Counted from the first letter of the stretch, positions 47,980 through 57,805 are shown. The stretch is 64,000 nt of DNA from CAWDDG01 sp963801065 (GCA_963801065.1 CAWDDG010000008.1:682001-746000), one strand, 5' to 3'. Numbers and translations are program-made. Notes: generated from the sequence alone by a model not told the origin.

Positions 47980-49728
47980 ATGCAACAGACGGGAGGCTCG
48001 AGCGTGACCGTGGCGGACAAGAGCGCTGGCTCCGTAGCTGGCGCTGGTCAGGAGATCGAGTTCCGCAACGACGTGACGATCGAGCTCGTGCGGTCCAGCG
48101 CTCACGACTCGGACGTGCTCTTCGCGGCCCGGGTTTCGACCAAGGGCGAGAAGTCGCTCGAGGATGTCGATGCCGACGCCAGTCAGTCGAAGGGCCTGCT
48201 CAACTTCCTCATGCGGGATCGCCACGGCTGCTACGACGACCAGACCGACGTCTTGACCTCACACGGCTGGATCGCGTGGCCGGACGTCACAGGACTTGAG
48301 TCGTTCGCCACGCTCTCGCGCGCCGGCCTCATCGAGTACCAGCGGGCGCGGCGGCTCATCCGGCGCGAGCACGACGGGCCGATGGTGCGGGTCACGACGC
48401 GTCATGTCGATCTGCTCGTCACACCCGAGCACCGGATGTGGGCCAAGCGCCGCCGTCAAGCCGATCGCGAGCGGTGGGACCTTGTCCCCGCCACAGATCT
48501 GTTCGAGGTGTCACATCGGCTGGCACTCGGCGGTGGCGAATGGAACGCGGAGTTCCCGCTCGACTTTCCGCCGGCGTGGTTCTCGCTGCTCGGGTTCTTT
48601 ATCGGTGACGGCCACACCAGTGGCGGAACGCCGATATTCCGGCTGCGCAAGGAACGCGAGATCAACGCTCTACACACGTGGGCGGCCGAGCTCGGGTACC
48701 AGGTGACACCCAACGGCGACCGCTACTACCTGTCGGCCGACGAGGACTTCCGGCTGTTCGCGAAGAAGTGCTACGACGTCAAACGGGAGAAGATCGTTCC
48801 GAGTGAGGTCTTGGACTGCAGGCCGGACGCGTTGCACGCGCTTCTCGCTGGGCTCATGGCATCGGACGGTTCGGTGTCATCTACCGGCAAGCAGGTCTAC
48901 ACGACGACGAGCCGACGCCTGGCCGACCAGGTACAGGAGATCGCGCTCAAGACCGGTACCACTGCCCGGATCAGGACTCGATACACGCATGGCCCAGGTC
49001 ATCTCGGGACCAAGCCCGTTCACCTGGTGACGATCTTTCGTCGGCGCAACGCCTTTCCGCGGGTTGGGTGGACGACGGCAGATCGCCGTCGCGAGGTGAC
49101 GCTGGAGCAGTACCGAGGCAGTGTGCACTGCGTGACGGTGCCCAACGGGACGTTGTACGTGCGGCGCAACGGCAAGGCCGCGTGGTGCGGGAACAGTCCG
49201 TTCGAGCACAACTCGATGACGTTCTACGTCCACGCGCCGATCTTCGTGTTCCGCGAGCATATGCGGCACAGGATCGCGAGCTATAACGAGGAGAGCGGGC
49301 GATACCGAGAACTGCGGCCGATCTTCTATGTGCCGGGTCCCGACCGCAAGCTAGTCCAGGAGGGCAAACCGGGGCACTACGTCTTCGTCGACGGCACGCC
49401 GGAACAGCACGCTCTCGTCGATGCCGAGACCCGCCGGGTGTGCACCGAGGCGTACGCGGCCTACCAGCGGATGCTCGCCGCAGGAGTCGCCCGCGAGGTC
49501 GCCCGCATCGTGCTGCCGGTCACGATCTACTCGTCGATGTACGTCACGTTCAACGCGCGCTCGCTGATGAACTTCCTGTCGTTGCGGACCAAGCGTGAGG
49601 ACTCGCGGTTTCCGTCGTTCCCGCAGCGCGAGATCGAGATGGTGGCCGAGAAGATGGAGCAGGAGTGGGCTCGGCTGATGCCGCTAACGCACGCGGCCTT
49701 CGAGACCAACGGCCGCGTCGCTCCGTGA
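47980..49728 (+). CDS. thyX: Flavin-dependent thymidylate synthase ThyX, interrupted by an intein
   Basis: ThyX makes dTMP from dUMP with FAD, NADPH and methylene-tetrahydrofolate. The 582-residue precursor splits into extein 1-83 and 406-582 (260 residues together, normal for ThyX) and an intein at 84-405. After splicing, RDRHG joins SPFEHNSMTFYVHAPIFVFR, restoring the usual active-site stretch; the ThyX motif RHR-X7-S is at 429-439 (RHRIASYNEES). FNARSLMNFLSLRTKREDSR is also typical. A dapA-rnj pair follows, as normal. The start could lie later (GTG 48004). Unspliced protein would lack a continuous FAD/dUMP site. Confidence 0.93.
   Translation: MQQTGGSSVTVADKSAGSVAGAGQEIEFRNDVTIELVRSSAHDSDVLFAARVSTKGEKSLEDVDADASQSKGLLNFLMRDRHGCYDDQTDVLTSHGWIAWPDVTGLESFATLSRAGLIEYQRARRLIRREHDGPMVRVTTRHVDLLVTPEHRMWAKRRRQADRERWDLVPATDLFEVSHRLALGGGEWNAEFPLDFPPAWFSLLGFFIGDGHTSGGTPIFRLRKEREINALHTWAAELGYQVTPNGDRYYLSADEDFRLFAKKCYDVKREKIVPSEVLDCRPDALHALLAGLMASDGSVSSTGKQVYTTTSRRLADQVQEIALKTGTTARIRTRYTHGPGHLGTKPVHLVTIFRRRNAFPRVGWTTADRRREVTLEQYRGSVHCVTVPNGTLYVRRNGKAAWCGNSPFEHNSMTFYVHAPIFVFREHMRHRIASYNEESGRYRELRPIFYVPGPDRKLVQEGKPGHYVFVDGTPEQHALVDAETRRVCTEAYAAYQRMLAAGVAREVARIVLPVTIYSSMYVTFNARSLMNFLSLRTKREDSRFPSFPQREIEMVAEKMEQEWARLMPLTHAAFETNGRVAP
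48229..49194 (+). mobile_element. ThyX intein with LAGLIDADG endonuclease
   Basis: A 322-residue intein (ThyX residues 84-405). N-terminal block A is CYDDQTDVLTSHGW with Cys84 as first splice nucleophile; block B is VDLLVTPEHRMW (T-x-x-H, His151). LAGLIDADG motifs are LLGFFIGDG (Asp210) and LLAGLMASDG (Asp296), both with catalytic Asp, so the homing endonuclease may be active. Block F VHCVTVPNGTLYVRRNGKA ends in AWCGN: the terminal Asn405 is kept but the usual penultimate His is Gly404; Ser406 is the +1 nucleophile. Gly at this place occurs in other inteins with the same LYVRRNGK-type ending as I recall, and splicing need not fail. Confidence 0.9.
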
Positions 49729-49763
49729 GCGCACGAGGCGTCTTCGGAGGCATATGGACCAGG

Positions 49764-49776
49764 TAGCCTTCCGACC
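49764..49776 (+). promoter_or_regulatory. -10 box of leaderless dapA transcript
   Basis: TAGCCT (49764-49769) ends seven bases before ATG 49777; no Shine-Dalgarno sequence lies between. The sequence TAGCCTTC recurs before ftsK with the same spacing. Confidence 0.5.
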
Positions 49777-50685
49777 ATGGCCGACGAGCTCGCAGCATTT
49801 CCTCAGGCACCCTTCGGACATGTCCTGACCGCCATGGCGACGCCCTTCCGCGACGACGGAAGCCTCGACCTCGACGGTGCCGAGAAACTCGCCTCGCACC
49901 TGGTCGAGCAAGGCTGCGACGGGCTTGTCCTCAGCGGCACGACCGGTGAGAGCCCCACCACGTCGGACGCCGAGAAAGAGCAGTTGTTGCGAACCGTGCT
50001 GGACTCGGTTGGCGACCGCGCCACGGTGGTCGCCGGAGCAGGCACCTATGACACGCACCACACGGTCGAGCTCGCCCGTCAGGCCGAGAAGGCGGGTGCC
50101 CGGGGGCTCCTGGTGGTGACGCCGTTCTACAGTCGCCCGCCCCAGGAGGGGCTGGTACGGCATTTCACCGCCGTCGCCGACGCAACCGGGTTGCCGGTCA
50201 TGCTCTACGACATACCCGCGCGGACGGGAGTGGCGATCGAGACCGAGACCCTGGTCAGGCTCGCCGAGCACGACCGGATCGTCGCGGTCAAGGACGCCAA
50301 GGGCGACCTGTTCGCCTCCACCGAGGTTCTCGCCCGGACCGAGCTGGCCTACTACTCGGGAGACGACGCCCTCAACCTGGCCCACCTCACTCAGGGCGCC
50401 GTCGGCATCGTCAGCGTGGTCGCCCATGTCGCCGCCGCGCGGTACACGGCGATGGTGCGCGCTGTCCGTGCGGGCGATCTCGCCGAGGCGATCAGGTTGC
50501 ATCGTGAGCTCCTACCCGCCGTACGCGGGATCATGACCCGAACCCAGGGCGCGATCATGGCCAAGGCGGCCGTGCAGCTCACCGGCGTGATCGCGAGCCG
50601 GGCGATGCGTTCGCCCTTGGTGGCGGCGACCGACGGCCAGGTCGAGCAACTCCGGGCGGACCTCGCGGCGGCGGACCTGCTGTGA
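49777..50685 (+). CDS. dapA: 4-hydroxy-tetrahydrodipicolinate synthase
   Basis: DapA condenses pyruvate with aspartate semialdehyde, the first lysine/DAP-specific step. The 302-residue TIM barrel has ATPFRDDGSLDLDGAEKLAS, LVLSGTTGESPTTSDAEKEQ, MLYDIPARTGVAIETETLVR (Tyr) and IVAVKDAKGDLFAS with the Schiff-base Lys. Its stop overlaps the rnj start (GTGA at 50682-50685). It follows thyX and precedes rnj, the usual actinobacterial order. Confidence 0.95.
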   Translation: MADELAAFPQAPFGHVLTAMATPFRDDGSLDLDGAEKLASHLVEQGCDGLVLSGTTGESPTTSDAEKEQLLRTVLDSVGDRATVVAGAGTYDTHHTVELARQAEKAGARGLLVVTPFYSRPPQEGLVRHFTAVADATGLPVMLYDIPARTGVAIETETLVRLAEHDRIVAVKDAKGDLFASTEVLARTELAYYSGDDALNLAHLTQGAVGIVSVVAHVAAARYTAMVRAVRAGDLAEAIRLHRELLPAVRGIMTRTQGAIMAKAAVQLTGVIASRAMRSPLVAATDGQVEQLRADLAAADLL

Positions 50686-52370
50686 GCCACCCCCACCCAG
50701 AGCTCACGGCGCCGCCGCCCCTGTCCGAGGGTGGCCTGCGCATCGTCCCGCTGGGTGGGCTGGGCGAGGTCGGCCGGAACATGACCGTCTTCGAGCACGC
50801 GGGGCGCTTACTGGTTGTCGACTGCGGCGTTCTCTTCCCCGAGGACCACCAACCCGGCGTCGATCTGATCCTGCCTGATTTCGACTACATCAGGGACCGC
50901 CTCGACCAGGTCGAGGCGGTCGTTCTCACCCACGGCCACGAGGACCACATCGGTGCGGTGCCGTTCCTGCTCCGGGAGAAGCGCGACATCCCACTCGTCG
51001 GATCGCGGCTCACGCTTGCCCTGGTCGAGGCCAAGCTCACCGAACATCGCATCGACGCGTACCAGCTCGAGGTCAGAGAGGGGCAGACCGAGCGGTTCGG
51101 CCCCTTCGAGGTGGAGTTCCTGGCCGTCAACCACTCGATCCCCGACGCACTGGCGCTCGCGATCCGGACGACCGCCGGCGTCGTGCTGCACACCGGCGAC
51201 TTCAAGTTGGACCAGCTGCCCTTGGACGGCCGGCTCACCGACCTCAACGGCTTCGCCCGCCTCGGCGACGCGGGCGTCGACCTGTTCATGGTCGACTCCA
51301 CCAACGCAGAAGTGCCGGGATACACGCCGCACGAGCGCGACATCGCTCCGGTGCTGGACCGGGTGTTCGGTGAGGCGCCGCGCCGGGTCGTCGTCGCCTC
51401 GTTCGCCAGTCATGTGCACCGGGTCCAGCAGGTGCTCGACGTCGCCGTGGCGCATCGGCGCAAGGTGGCGTTCGTCGGTCGCTCGATGGTGCGCAACATG
51501 GGCATCGCCCGCGACCTCGGCTATCTGGATGTGCCCGGTGGCACTCTCGTCGACCTCAAGAGCCTCGACGACCTAGCGCCGGAGGAGGTCGTGCTCATGT
51601 CGACCGGTTCGCAGGGCGAGCCGATGTCCGCGCTCTCGCGGATGGCCAACCGCGACCATCCCGCGATCAGCATCGAGCCCGGCGACGTCGTCGTGCTCGC
51701 ATCGTCGTTGATCCCCGGCAACGAGAACGCCGTGTCCCGGGTCATCAACGGCCTGACCCGGTGGGGTGCCACCGTCGTACACAGGGGCAACGCGATGGTG
51801 CACACATCCGGCCACGCGAGCGCCGACGAGCTGCTGTACGCGTACAACCTGGTCAAGCCGCGCAATGCCATGCCCATCCACGGCGAGATCCGGCATCTGC
51901 ACGCCAACGCTGCGGTCGCCGTGAACGCCGGCGTGGCCCGCGATCGCGTGATCCTGGCCGAGGACGGCGTTGTCGTCGATCTCGCCGCGGGCGTCGCACG
52001 CGTCGTGGGTGCCGTGCCGTGCGGCTACGTCTACGTCGACGGGTCGAACGTCGGCGGTGTGGCCGAGGCGTCGCTGAAGGACCGCCGCATCCTCGGCGAG
52101 GAGGGCTTCATCTCGGTCGTGGTCGTGGTCGACTCGGTGACCGGCAAGGTCACCGGCGGGCCCGAGATCCATGCCCGGGGCTTCGCCGAGGACGACAGCG
52201 TGTTCGACGAGATCCGACCGCAGGTGGCCGACGCTCTGGAGAAGGCGGCCGCCGCCGGCGGCGCCGACACCTACCAGCTCCAGCAGACGATCCGGCGCAC
52301 GATCGGCCGTTGGGTGAGCGGCCGGTACCGGCGCCGACCGATGATCATCCCGGTCGTCGTCGAGTCCTGA
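50682..52370 (+). CDS. rnj: Ribonuclease J
   Basis: RNase J is a metallo-beta-lactamase/beta-CASP ribonuclease with endo- and 5'-exonuclease activity. The 562-residue protein has LGGLGEVGRNMTVFEHAGRL, the metal motif VVLTHGHEDHIGAVPFLLRE, NHSIPDALALAI, HTGDFKLDQLPLDGR, the beta-CASP region (VVVASFASHVHRVQQVLDVA) and the HTSGHASADELLYAYN and PRNAMPIHGEIRHL motifs, then the C-terminal domain. The actinobacterial dapA-rnj-ftsK order is kept. GTG 50682 overlaps the dapA stop. Confidence 0.95.
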   Translation: MSHPHPELTAPPPLSEGGLRIVPLGGLGEVGRNMTVFEHAGRLLVVDCGVLFPEDHQPGVDLILPDFDYIRDRLDQVEAVVLTHGHEDHIGAVPFLLREKRDIPLVGSRLTLALVEAKLTEHRIDAYQLEVREGQTERFGPFEVEFLAVNHSIPDALALAIRTTAGVVLHTGDFKLDQLPLDGRLTDLNGFARLGDAGVDLFMVDSTNAEVPGYTPHERDIAPVLDRVFGEAPRRVVVASFASHVHRVQQVLDVAVAHRRKVAFVGRSMVRNMGIARDLGYLDVPGGTLVDLKSLDDLAPEEVVLMSTGSQGEPMSALSRMANRDHPAISIEPGDVVVLASSLIPGNENAVSRVINGLTRWGATVVHRGNAMVHTSGHASADELLYAYNLVKPRNAMPIHGEIRHLHANAAVAVNAGVARDRVILAEDGVVVDLAAGVARVVGAVPCGYVYVDGSNVGGVAEASLKDRRILGEEGFISVVVVVDSVTGKVTGGPEIHARGFAEDDSVFDEIRPQVADALEKAAAAGGADTYQLQQTIRRTIGRWVSGRYRRRPMIIPVVVES

Positions 52371-52421
52371 CCTCCCGGTGGAACACGGCGTGTGACGCAA
52401 GGTACGGGAGTGTCTGACGGG

Positions 52422-52434
52422 TAGCCTTCGGATC
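52422..52434 (+). promoter_or_regulatory. -10 box of leaderless ftsK transcript
   Basis: TAGCCT (52422-52427) lies seven bases before ATG 52435, where the conserved N terminus of FtsK starts. Confidence 0.45.
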
Positions 52435-54961
52435 ATGGCGACCCGTACGTCCACGACGACTCGATCGCGCAGGTCAGCGCCCACCAAGGGCACCAAGCGC
52501 GACACCGGGCGGGCTTCGACCCGGCGCGGGTCGACGAGGCAGACAGCGGCTCGGCAACCGGCGCGCGGTGGCCCGGCTCCGGCCACCCGGATGGCCCGGG
52601 GTATCGGGCGGATGTTCGAGGCCGTCTGGATGGGGCTCGCCCACCTGATCGGCGGCACCGTGCGACGGCTCGGGTCCACGGCCCGCGAGCTCGAGCCCGT
52701 GCACCGGCGGGACGGTCTCGGGCTCGGCCTGGTCGGCGCAGGCATCGTCGATCGCGGCTGCCGTGTGGTGGAACATCGACGGCCGGGTCGCCGAGGTCGT
52801 CCGTACGATCGTCACCGGCACCGTCGGTGCCGCCGCGGTCGCCGTTCCCTTCCTCCTCGTCCTGCTGGCGTGGCGGGCGCTTCGCCATCCGGAACGCAAC
52901 GGCCCCGGCGGCCGTCAGCTCGTCGGGTGGACCGCCCTGGGGCTCGGCGTGCTGGGGCTGATCCACATCGCGGCTGGCATGCCGCGACCTGTCGACGGTG
53001 AAGCCGCTATGCAGACCGCGGGTGGCGCCGTCGGGTTCGTCGCGTCCACGGTGCCTGCCGACCTGCTCACCGTGTGGGTCGCGACGCCCCTGCTGGCGCT
53101 GCTGGCCATGTTCGGCCTGCTTGTCGTCACCGGCACCTCGGTGCACGACCTACCGAACCGGGCGCAGGCATTCGGCAACTGGCTGACCGGCGCGGCCGGC
53201 GACCCGGATGGAGCCGGCGCCGCGGATGGAGAAGGGGGCAAGCAGACGACGCCACCACGCCGATTCCGCCTGCGCCGTCGTGGCTCCGCGCACGTGCCGG
53301 AGGATCAGAAGCCCTACGACAGCCCGTTGCTCCGCGAGCGGGCGGCCGTCGCCCGCCGGCTCGCCGTGGAAGCAATGGAGGGGGCGGAGCCGACGAAGGT
53401 GGTGCCGACGGCGGCCCGGCCCGACGAGCCGCCCGCCGAGCCACCGCCGCACACCCCGCTGCCTCAGCGGGTCGAGCAACTGGCGCTGTCCGGCGACATC
53501 ACCTACACGCTGCCGTCCAGCGACGCGTTGCGCCAGGGGAGCCCGCACCGGGCCCGCTCGGCGGCTTCGGACCAGATCGTCGATGCGCTGACCGAGGTGC
53601 TCGACCAGTTCGAGATCGACGCACAGGTCACCGGCTACACGCGCGGCCCGACGGTCACGCGCTACGAGGTCGAGCTGGGCACGGCGGTGAAGGTCGAGCG
53701 GGTGACGGCGCTGTCGAAGAACATCTCGTACGCCGTCGCCAGCGCCGAGGTGCGCATCCTCTCCCCGATCCCGGGCAAGTCGGCGATTGGCATCGAGATC
53801 CCGAACTCGGACAAGGAGACGGTCAGCCTCGGTGACGTCCTGCGGGCGCCCGTCGCGCGAAGGGACCACCACCCGATGGTGGTGGGCCTCGGCAAGGACG
53901 TCGAGGGCGGTTTCGTCGTCGCCAACCTCGCCAAGATGCCGCACGTGCTGATCGCCGGCGCCACCGGATCGGGCAAGTCGAGCTGCCTCAACTCGCTGAT
54001 CACGTCGGTCCTCATGCGCTCGACACCGGACGAGGTGCGGATGATCCTGGTCGACCCCAAGCGGGTCGAGCTGACGGCCTACGACGGCATCCCGCACCTG
54101 ATCACGCCGATCATCACCAACCCGAAGAAGGCCGCCGAGGCGCTGCAGTGGGTCGTCCGCGAGATGGACATGCGCTACGACGACCTCGCCCAGTTCGGCT
54201 TCCGGCACCTGGACGACTTCAACAAGGCGGCGCGGTCCGGCCGGCTCAGGCCGCCTCCGGGCAGCGAGCGCACCATTGCGCCCTATCCGTACCTACTGGT
54301 GATCGTCGACGAGCTGGCGGACCTGATGATGATCGCGCCGCGCGACGTCGAGGACGCGATCGTGCGGATCACCCAGCTTGCGCGCGCGGCCGGAATCCAC
54401 CTGGTGCTGGCGACCCAGCGGCCGTCCGTCGACGTCGTCACGGGCCTGATCAAGGCGAACGTGCCGTCGCGGCTCGCGTTCGCCACGTCCTCATTGGCCG
54501 ACTCGCGAGTCATCCTCGACCAGAACGGAGCGGAGAAGCTGGTCGGCCAGGGCGACGGGCTCTTCCTGCCGATGGGCGCGAGCAAGCCGGTGCGGATCCA
54601 GGGTGCGTGGGTCACCGAGTCCGAGATCCATGCGGTCGTCCGGCACTGCAAGGATCAGCTCCAGCCCACCTACCGCGACGACGTCACGGCACCCGTGTCA
54701 TCCAGGCGAGAGGTCGACGAGGACATCGGCGACGACCTCGACCTGCTCTGCCAGGCCGCCGAGCTGGTGATCACGACCCAGTTCGGCTCCACGTCGATGC
54801 TGCAGCGCAAGCTGCGGGTCGGTTTCGCCAAGGCGGGTCGGCTGATGGACCTGATGGAGAGCCGGGGCATCGTCGGTCCGTCGGAGGGCTCAAAGGCCCG
54901 CGACGTGCTGGTCAAGCACGACGAGCTCGACGAGGTCCTGGACACCCTGCGCGGTGAATGA
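52435..54961 (+). CDS. ftsK: DNA translocase FtsK, with apparent +1 frameshift near base 52750
   Basis: FtsK is the septal DNA pump that moves DNA to dif and activates XerCD. From ATG 52435 the frame runs to ...GLGLVGAGIV (GTC at 52747-52749). The expected continuation IAAAVWWNIDGRVAEVVRTI is in the next frame from 52751, so base 52750 (in GTCGATCG) looks inserted. The downstream frame then reads through two or more membrane spans, the Walker A AGATGSGKSSCLNSL, Walker B LLVIVDELADLMM and the gamma winged-helix tail ITTQFGSTSMLQRKL to TGA 54961. Total length is 2527 bases (842 codons plus one base). A GTG at 52763 could give a shortened protein. Real mutation, programmed shift or sequence error cannot be told apart. 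Confidence 0.85.
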
Positions 54962-55008
54962 GATCGGCCCGAAGTCCTGGTGGCATGCACGCCGCGCGGG
55001 AGTCTCCT

Positions 55009-55845
55009 ATGCGGGATTCTGTCAGCGTGGGACGAGCGCGGGTCGGGATCTCGGGCTGGACGTACCCGCCATGGCGCGGCGTGTTCTACCCGGCCGGGCT
55101 GACCCACCGGCGGGAGCTCGAGTACGTGGCGACCCGGCTGGGCACCGTCGAGATCAACGGGTCCTTCTACGGGTTGCAGCGGCCGTCGAGCTACCTCGCC
55201 TGGTTCGCGCAGACGCCCGACGACTTCGTGTTCGCGGTCAAGGGTGGCCGCTTCATCACCCACATGAAGAAGCTGGCCGATGTCGACACGCCGCTGGCCA
55301 ACTTCTTCGGCTCCGGTGTGCTGGCCCTCGGGCACAAGCTCGGCCCCGTGCTCTGGCAGCTGCCGCCGATGCTGCCGTTCGATCCGGGCCGGCTGGAGTC
55401 GTTCTTCGAGCGCCTTCCGCGCACCACCGCTGAGGCCGGGAAGCTCGCGAAGGGGCACGACGCGCGCCTCGTCGAGGGCGCGTGGACCACCGTGCGTGTC
55501 GACCGGCCGCTGCGGCACGCGCTCGAGGTCCGCCATCGCAGCTACGAGACACCGGCCTTCGTCGACCTGCTGCGCCTCCACGACGTCGCACTCGTGGTCG
55601 CCGATTCCGCTGGAAAGTGGCCGTTCATGGTGGACGTGACGTCGGACTTCGTCTACGTCCGGTTGCACGGAGCAAAGGAGCTGTACGTCAGCGGTTATGA
55701 CGACGACGCCCTCGACTCGTGGGCGGCCAGAGTGACGAGGTGGACTGAGGACGGGCGCGACGTGTACGTCTATTTCGACAACGACGTGAAGGTGCGGGCG
55801 CCGTTCGACGCCATGGGCCTCGCCGAGCGCCTGCCGAGTCGCTGA
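55009..55845 (+). CDS. DUF72 family protein
   Basis: A 278-residue TIM-barrel-like protein of DUF72 (YecE type). Recognisable are RARVGISGWTYPPWRGVFYP, VEINGSFYGLQRPSSYLAWF, GPVLWQLPPMLPFDPGRLES, ALEVRHRSY and VYVRLHGAKELYVSGYDDDA. No function is established. Start ATG 55009 follows GCGGGAG; an earlier ATG at 54958 overlaps the ftsK stop but the first ~17 residues would not be conserved. It separates ftsK from rimO. Confidence 0.88.
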   Translation: MRDSVSVGRARVGISGWTYPPWRGVFYPAGLTHRRELEYVATRLGTVEINGSFYGLQRPSSYLAWFAQTPDDFVFAVKGGRFITHMKKLADVDTPLANFFGSGVLALGHKLGPVLWQLPPMLPFDPGRLESFFERLPRTTAEAGKLAKGHDARLVEGAWTTVRVDRPLRHALEVRHRSYETPAFVDLLRLHDVALVVADSAGKWPFMVDVTSDFVYVRLHGAKELYVSGYDDDALDSWAARVTRWTEDGRDVYVYFDNDVKVRAPFDAMGLAERLPSR

Positions 55846-55848
55846 GAA

Positions 55849-56262
55849 CTAGCCGCGGGACTCGATGAACTGCTTGAAGTTCTTCATGTCGCGCTCCGCG
55901 GCCCTGGAGACGAGGCCGCTCTTCTCGCCGACTTCCTCGGCGAGACCTTCGGAGTTCATCTCGAGCTGCAGCATGATCCTGGTCGTCCGGGGGTCGAGCC
56001 GGTGGAACGTGACAACCCCAGCCCGGCCTATGCCGCGAGTCGTCCGCCAGGCGATTCGGTCGTCAGGCGTCTGCTCGGTGATCTCCGCGTCGAACTCGCG
56101 CTCTACGCCGGCGACCCTCAGCTTCCAGCGCAGGCGGCGCTCGTCGAGCTGGGTGACCGACTCGACGTCGTCCATGAATTCGGGAAACTCCTCGAACTGC
56201 GTCCACTGCTTGTAGGCCGTGCGGATAGGGACAGCCACGTCGACAGACTTCTCGGTGGCCAT
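55849..56262 (-). CDS. SRPBCC (polyketide-cyclase/START-like) protein
   Basis: A 137-residue protein beginning ATEKSVDVAVPIRTAYKQWT then QFEEFPEFM, a typical START/Coq10-like helix-grip fold, with VESVTQLDERRLRWKLRVAG, ERDMKNFKQFIESRG at the C terminus. Members bind hydrophobic ligands; the ligand here is unknown. GGAGCACCC before the ATG (minus strand) is the ribosome site. It is convergent with the DUF72 gene (3 bases apart) and divergent from rimO. Confidence 0.8.
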   Translation of the reverse strand: MATEKSVDVAVPIRTAYKQWTQFEEFPEFMDDVESVTQLDERRLRWKLRVAGVEREFDAEITEQTPDDRIAWRTTRGIGRAGVVTFHRLDPRTTRIMLQLEMNSEGLAEEVGEKSGLVSRAAERDMKNFKQFIESRG

Positions 56263-56366
56263 GGGTGCTCCTCTCTGGGCGTCAGACGCCCGTTCCCCGT
56301 ACCCGGCCGCCGAACTGCGAAACGACCATCGCGGTACGCGGCCCGTGCGTCGACGTGCGAGGCTAC

Positions 56367-57788
56367 ATGACCATGAGCGAGCACTCGGTGGCGATCGTGA
56401 CGCTGGGGTGCGCGCGCAACGAGGTCGATTCCGAAGAGCTCGCCGGACGGCTGCACGCCGACGGGTTCCGGCTGGTCGACGACCCCGCCGCCGCCGAGAC
56501 CGTGGTGGTCAACACCTGCGGCTTCGTCGAGCAGGCGAAGAAGGACTCCATCGATTCACTGCTGGCCGCCGCCGATCTGAAGGCCGGGGCTGCCCGCTCG
56601 GTCGTGGCCGTGGGCTGCCTGGCCGAGCGCTACGGCGCGGAGTTGGCAGCCGAGCTGCCGGAGGCCGACGCGGTGCTGAGCTTCGACGACTACGACGACA
56701 TCGGGCAACGGCTGCGGGCCGTTCTCGACGGCGCGGCACACGTGACCCACACGCCGCGAGACCGGCGGCGGCTCCTGCCGGTGACGCCGTCAGCCCGGCC
56801 GACGCACGGCGGGTCGACGCCCGGTCATGCCGTTGCGGACCTGCCCGCCGGCATAGCGCCCGTGTCGGGGCCGCGGGCCGTTCGCCGACGGCTCGATGCC
56901 GGGCCGGTCGCACCGTTGAAACTCGCCAGCGGCTGCGACCGGCGCTGTTCCTTCTGCGCCATCCCGACCTTTCGCGGCGCGTTCCTGTCCAGGCGCCCTG
57001 CCGACGTGCTGAACGAGGCCAGGTGGCTCGCCGAGCACGGCGTGAGAGAGCTGTTCCTGGTGAGCGAGAATTCGACGTCCTACGGCAAGGATCTGGGCGA
57101 CCTGCGGTTGCTCGAGACGCTCCTCCCGGCGCTCGCGGGCGTCGACGGCATCGAACGCGTGCGCGTGTCCTACCTCCAGCCGGCGGAGATGCGCCCGTCG
57201 CTGGTCGAGGCGATCGCCGGGACCCTCGGCGTTGCGCCGTACTTCGACCTGTCGTTCCAGCACGCCAGCCCGACGGTCCTGCGGCGGATGCGCCGCTTCG
57301 GCTCGGGAGCGAGCTTTCTCGAGCTGGTCGCGGCGATCCGCGAGCGGGCACCGGCGGCCGGTATCCGGTCGAACGTCATCGTGGGGTTTCCCGGTGAGAC
57401 GGACGGGGACCTCGCCGCGCTCATGTCGTTCCTCGCCCAGGCGGGTCTGGATGTTGTCGGAGTGTTCGGTTACTCCGACGAGGACGGAACCGAGGCGGCG
57501 AGCTTCGACGGGAAGCTCCCACCCGACGAGGTCGCCGACCGGGTCGAGCTCGTCACCACGATGGTCGAGAACCTCGTCGCCCAGCGAGCCGAGGATCGCG
57601 TCGGGGAGCGTGTCGACGTGCTGGTCGAGTCCGTGTCGGGTGCGACGCTCGAAGGTCGGGCAGCGCACCAGGGCCCGGATGTCGACGGGACGACGGCGGT
57701 GAGGGCCACGCGCGGCCAGGTGGGTGAGGTCGTCCCGGCCCGGGTCGTGGCGTCCGAGGGCGCCGACCTCGTCGCCGAGCCGACCTGA
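56367..57788 (+). CDS. rimO: Ribosomal protein S12 methylthiotransferase RimO
   Basis: RimO adds a methylthio group to Asp of ribosomal protein S12 with two [4Fe-4S] clusters. The 473-residue protein has the UPF0004 domain (IVTLGCARNEVDSEELAGRL; VNTCGFVEQAKKDSID; VVAVGCLAERYG) with three Cys ligands, the radical-SAM motif SGCDRRCSFCAIPTFRGAFL (C-x3-C-x2-C), and a C-terminal TRAM domain. ATG 56367 (or ATG 56373) was chosen by GAGG spacing; a start at 56265 overlaps the SRPBCC promoter region. The rimO-pgsA-cinA-clgR order is the actinobacterial norm. Confidence 0.94.
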   Translation: MTMSEHSVAIVTLGCARNEVDSEELAGRLHADGFRLVDDPAAAETVVVNTCGFVEQAKKDSIDSLLAAADLKAGAARSVVAVGCLAERYGAELAAELPEADAVLSFDDYDDIGQRLRAVLDGAAHVTHTPRDRRRLLPVTPSARPTHGGSTPGHAVADLPAGIAPVSGPRAVRRRLDAGPVAPLKLASGCDRRCSFCAIPTFRGAFLSRRPADVLNEARWLAEHGVRELFLVSENSTSYGKDLGDLRLLETLLPALAGVDGIERVRVSYLQPAEMRPSLVEAIAGTLGVAPYFDLSFQHASPTVLRRMRRFGSGASFLELVAAIRERAPAAGIRSNVIVGFPGETDGDLAALMSFLAQAGLDVVGVFGYSDEDGTEAASFDGKLPPDEVADRVELVTTMVENLVAQRAEDRVGERVDVLVESVSGATLEGRAAHQGPDVDGTTAVRATRGQVGEVVPARVVASEGADLVAEPT

Positions 57789-57805
57789 ACGCCCTGGCAG
57801 GCACC

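Noticed and set aside
46054..48225. 723-codon open frame antisense to paaE and the thyX start
   Set aside because: Covers two well-supported plus-strand regions and has no family motifs.
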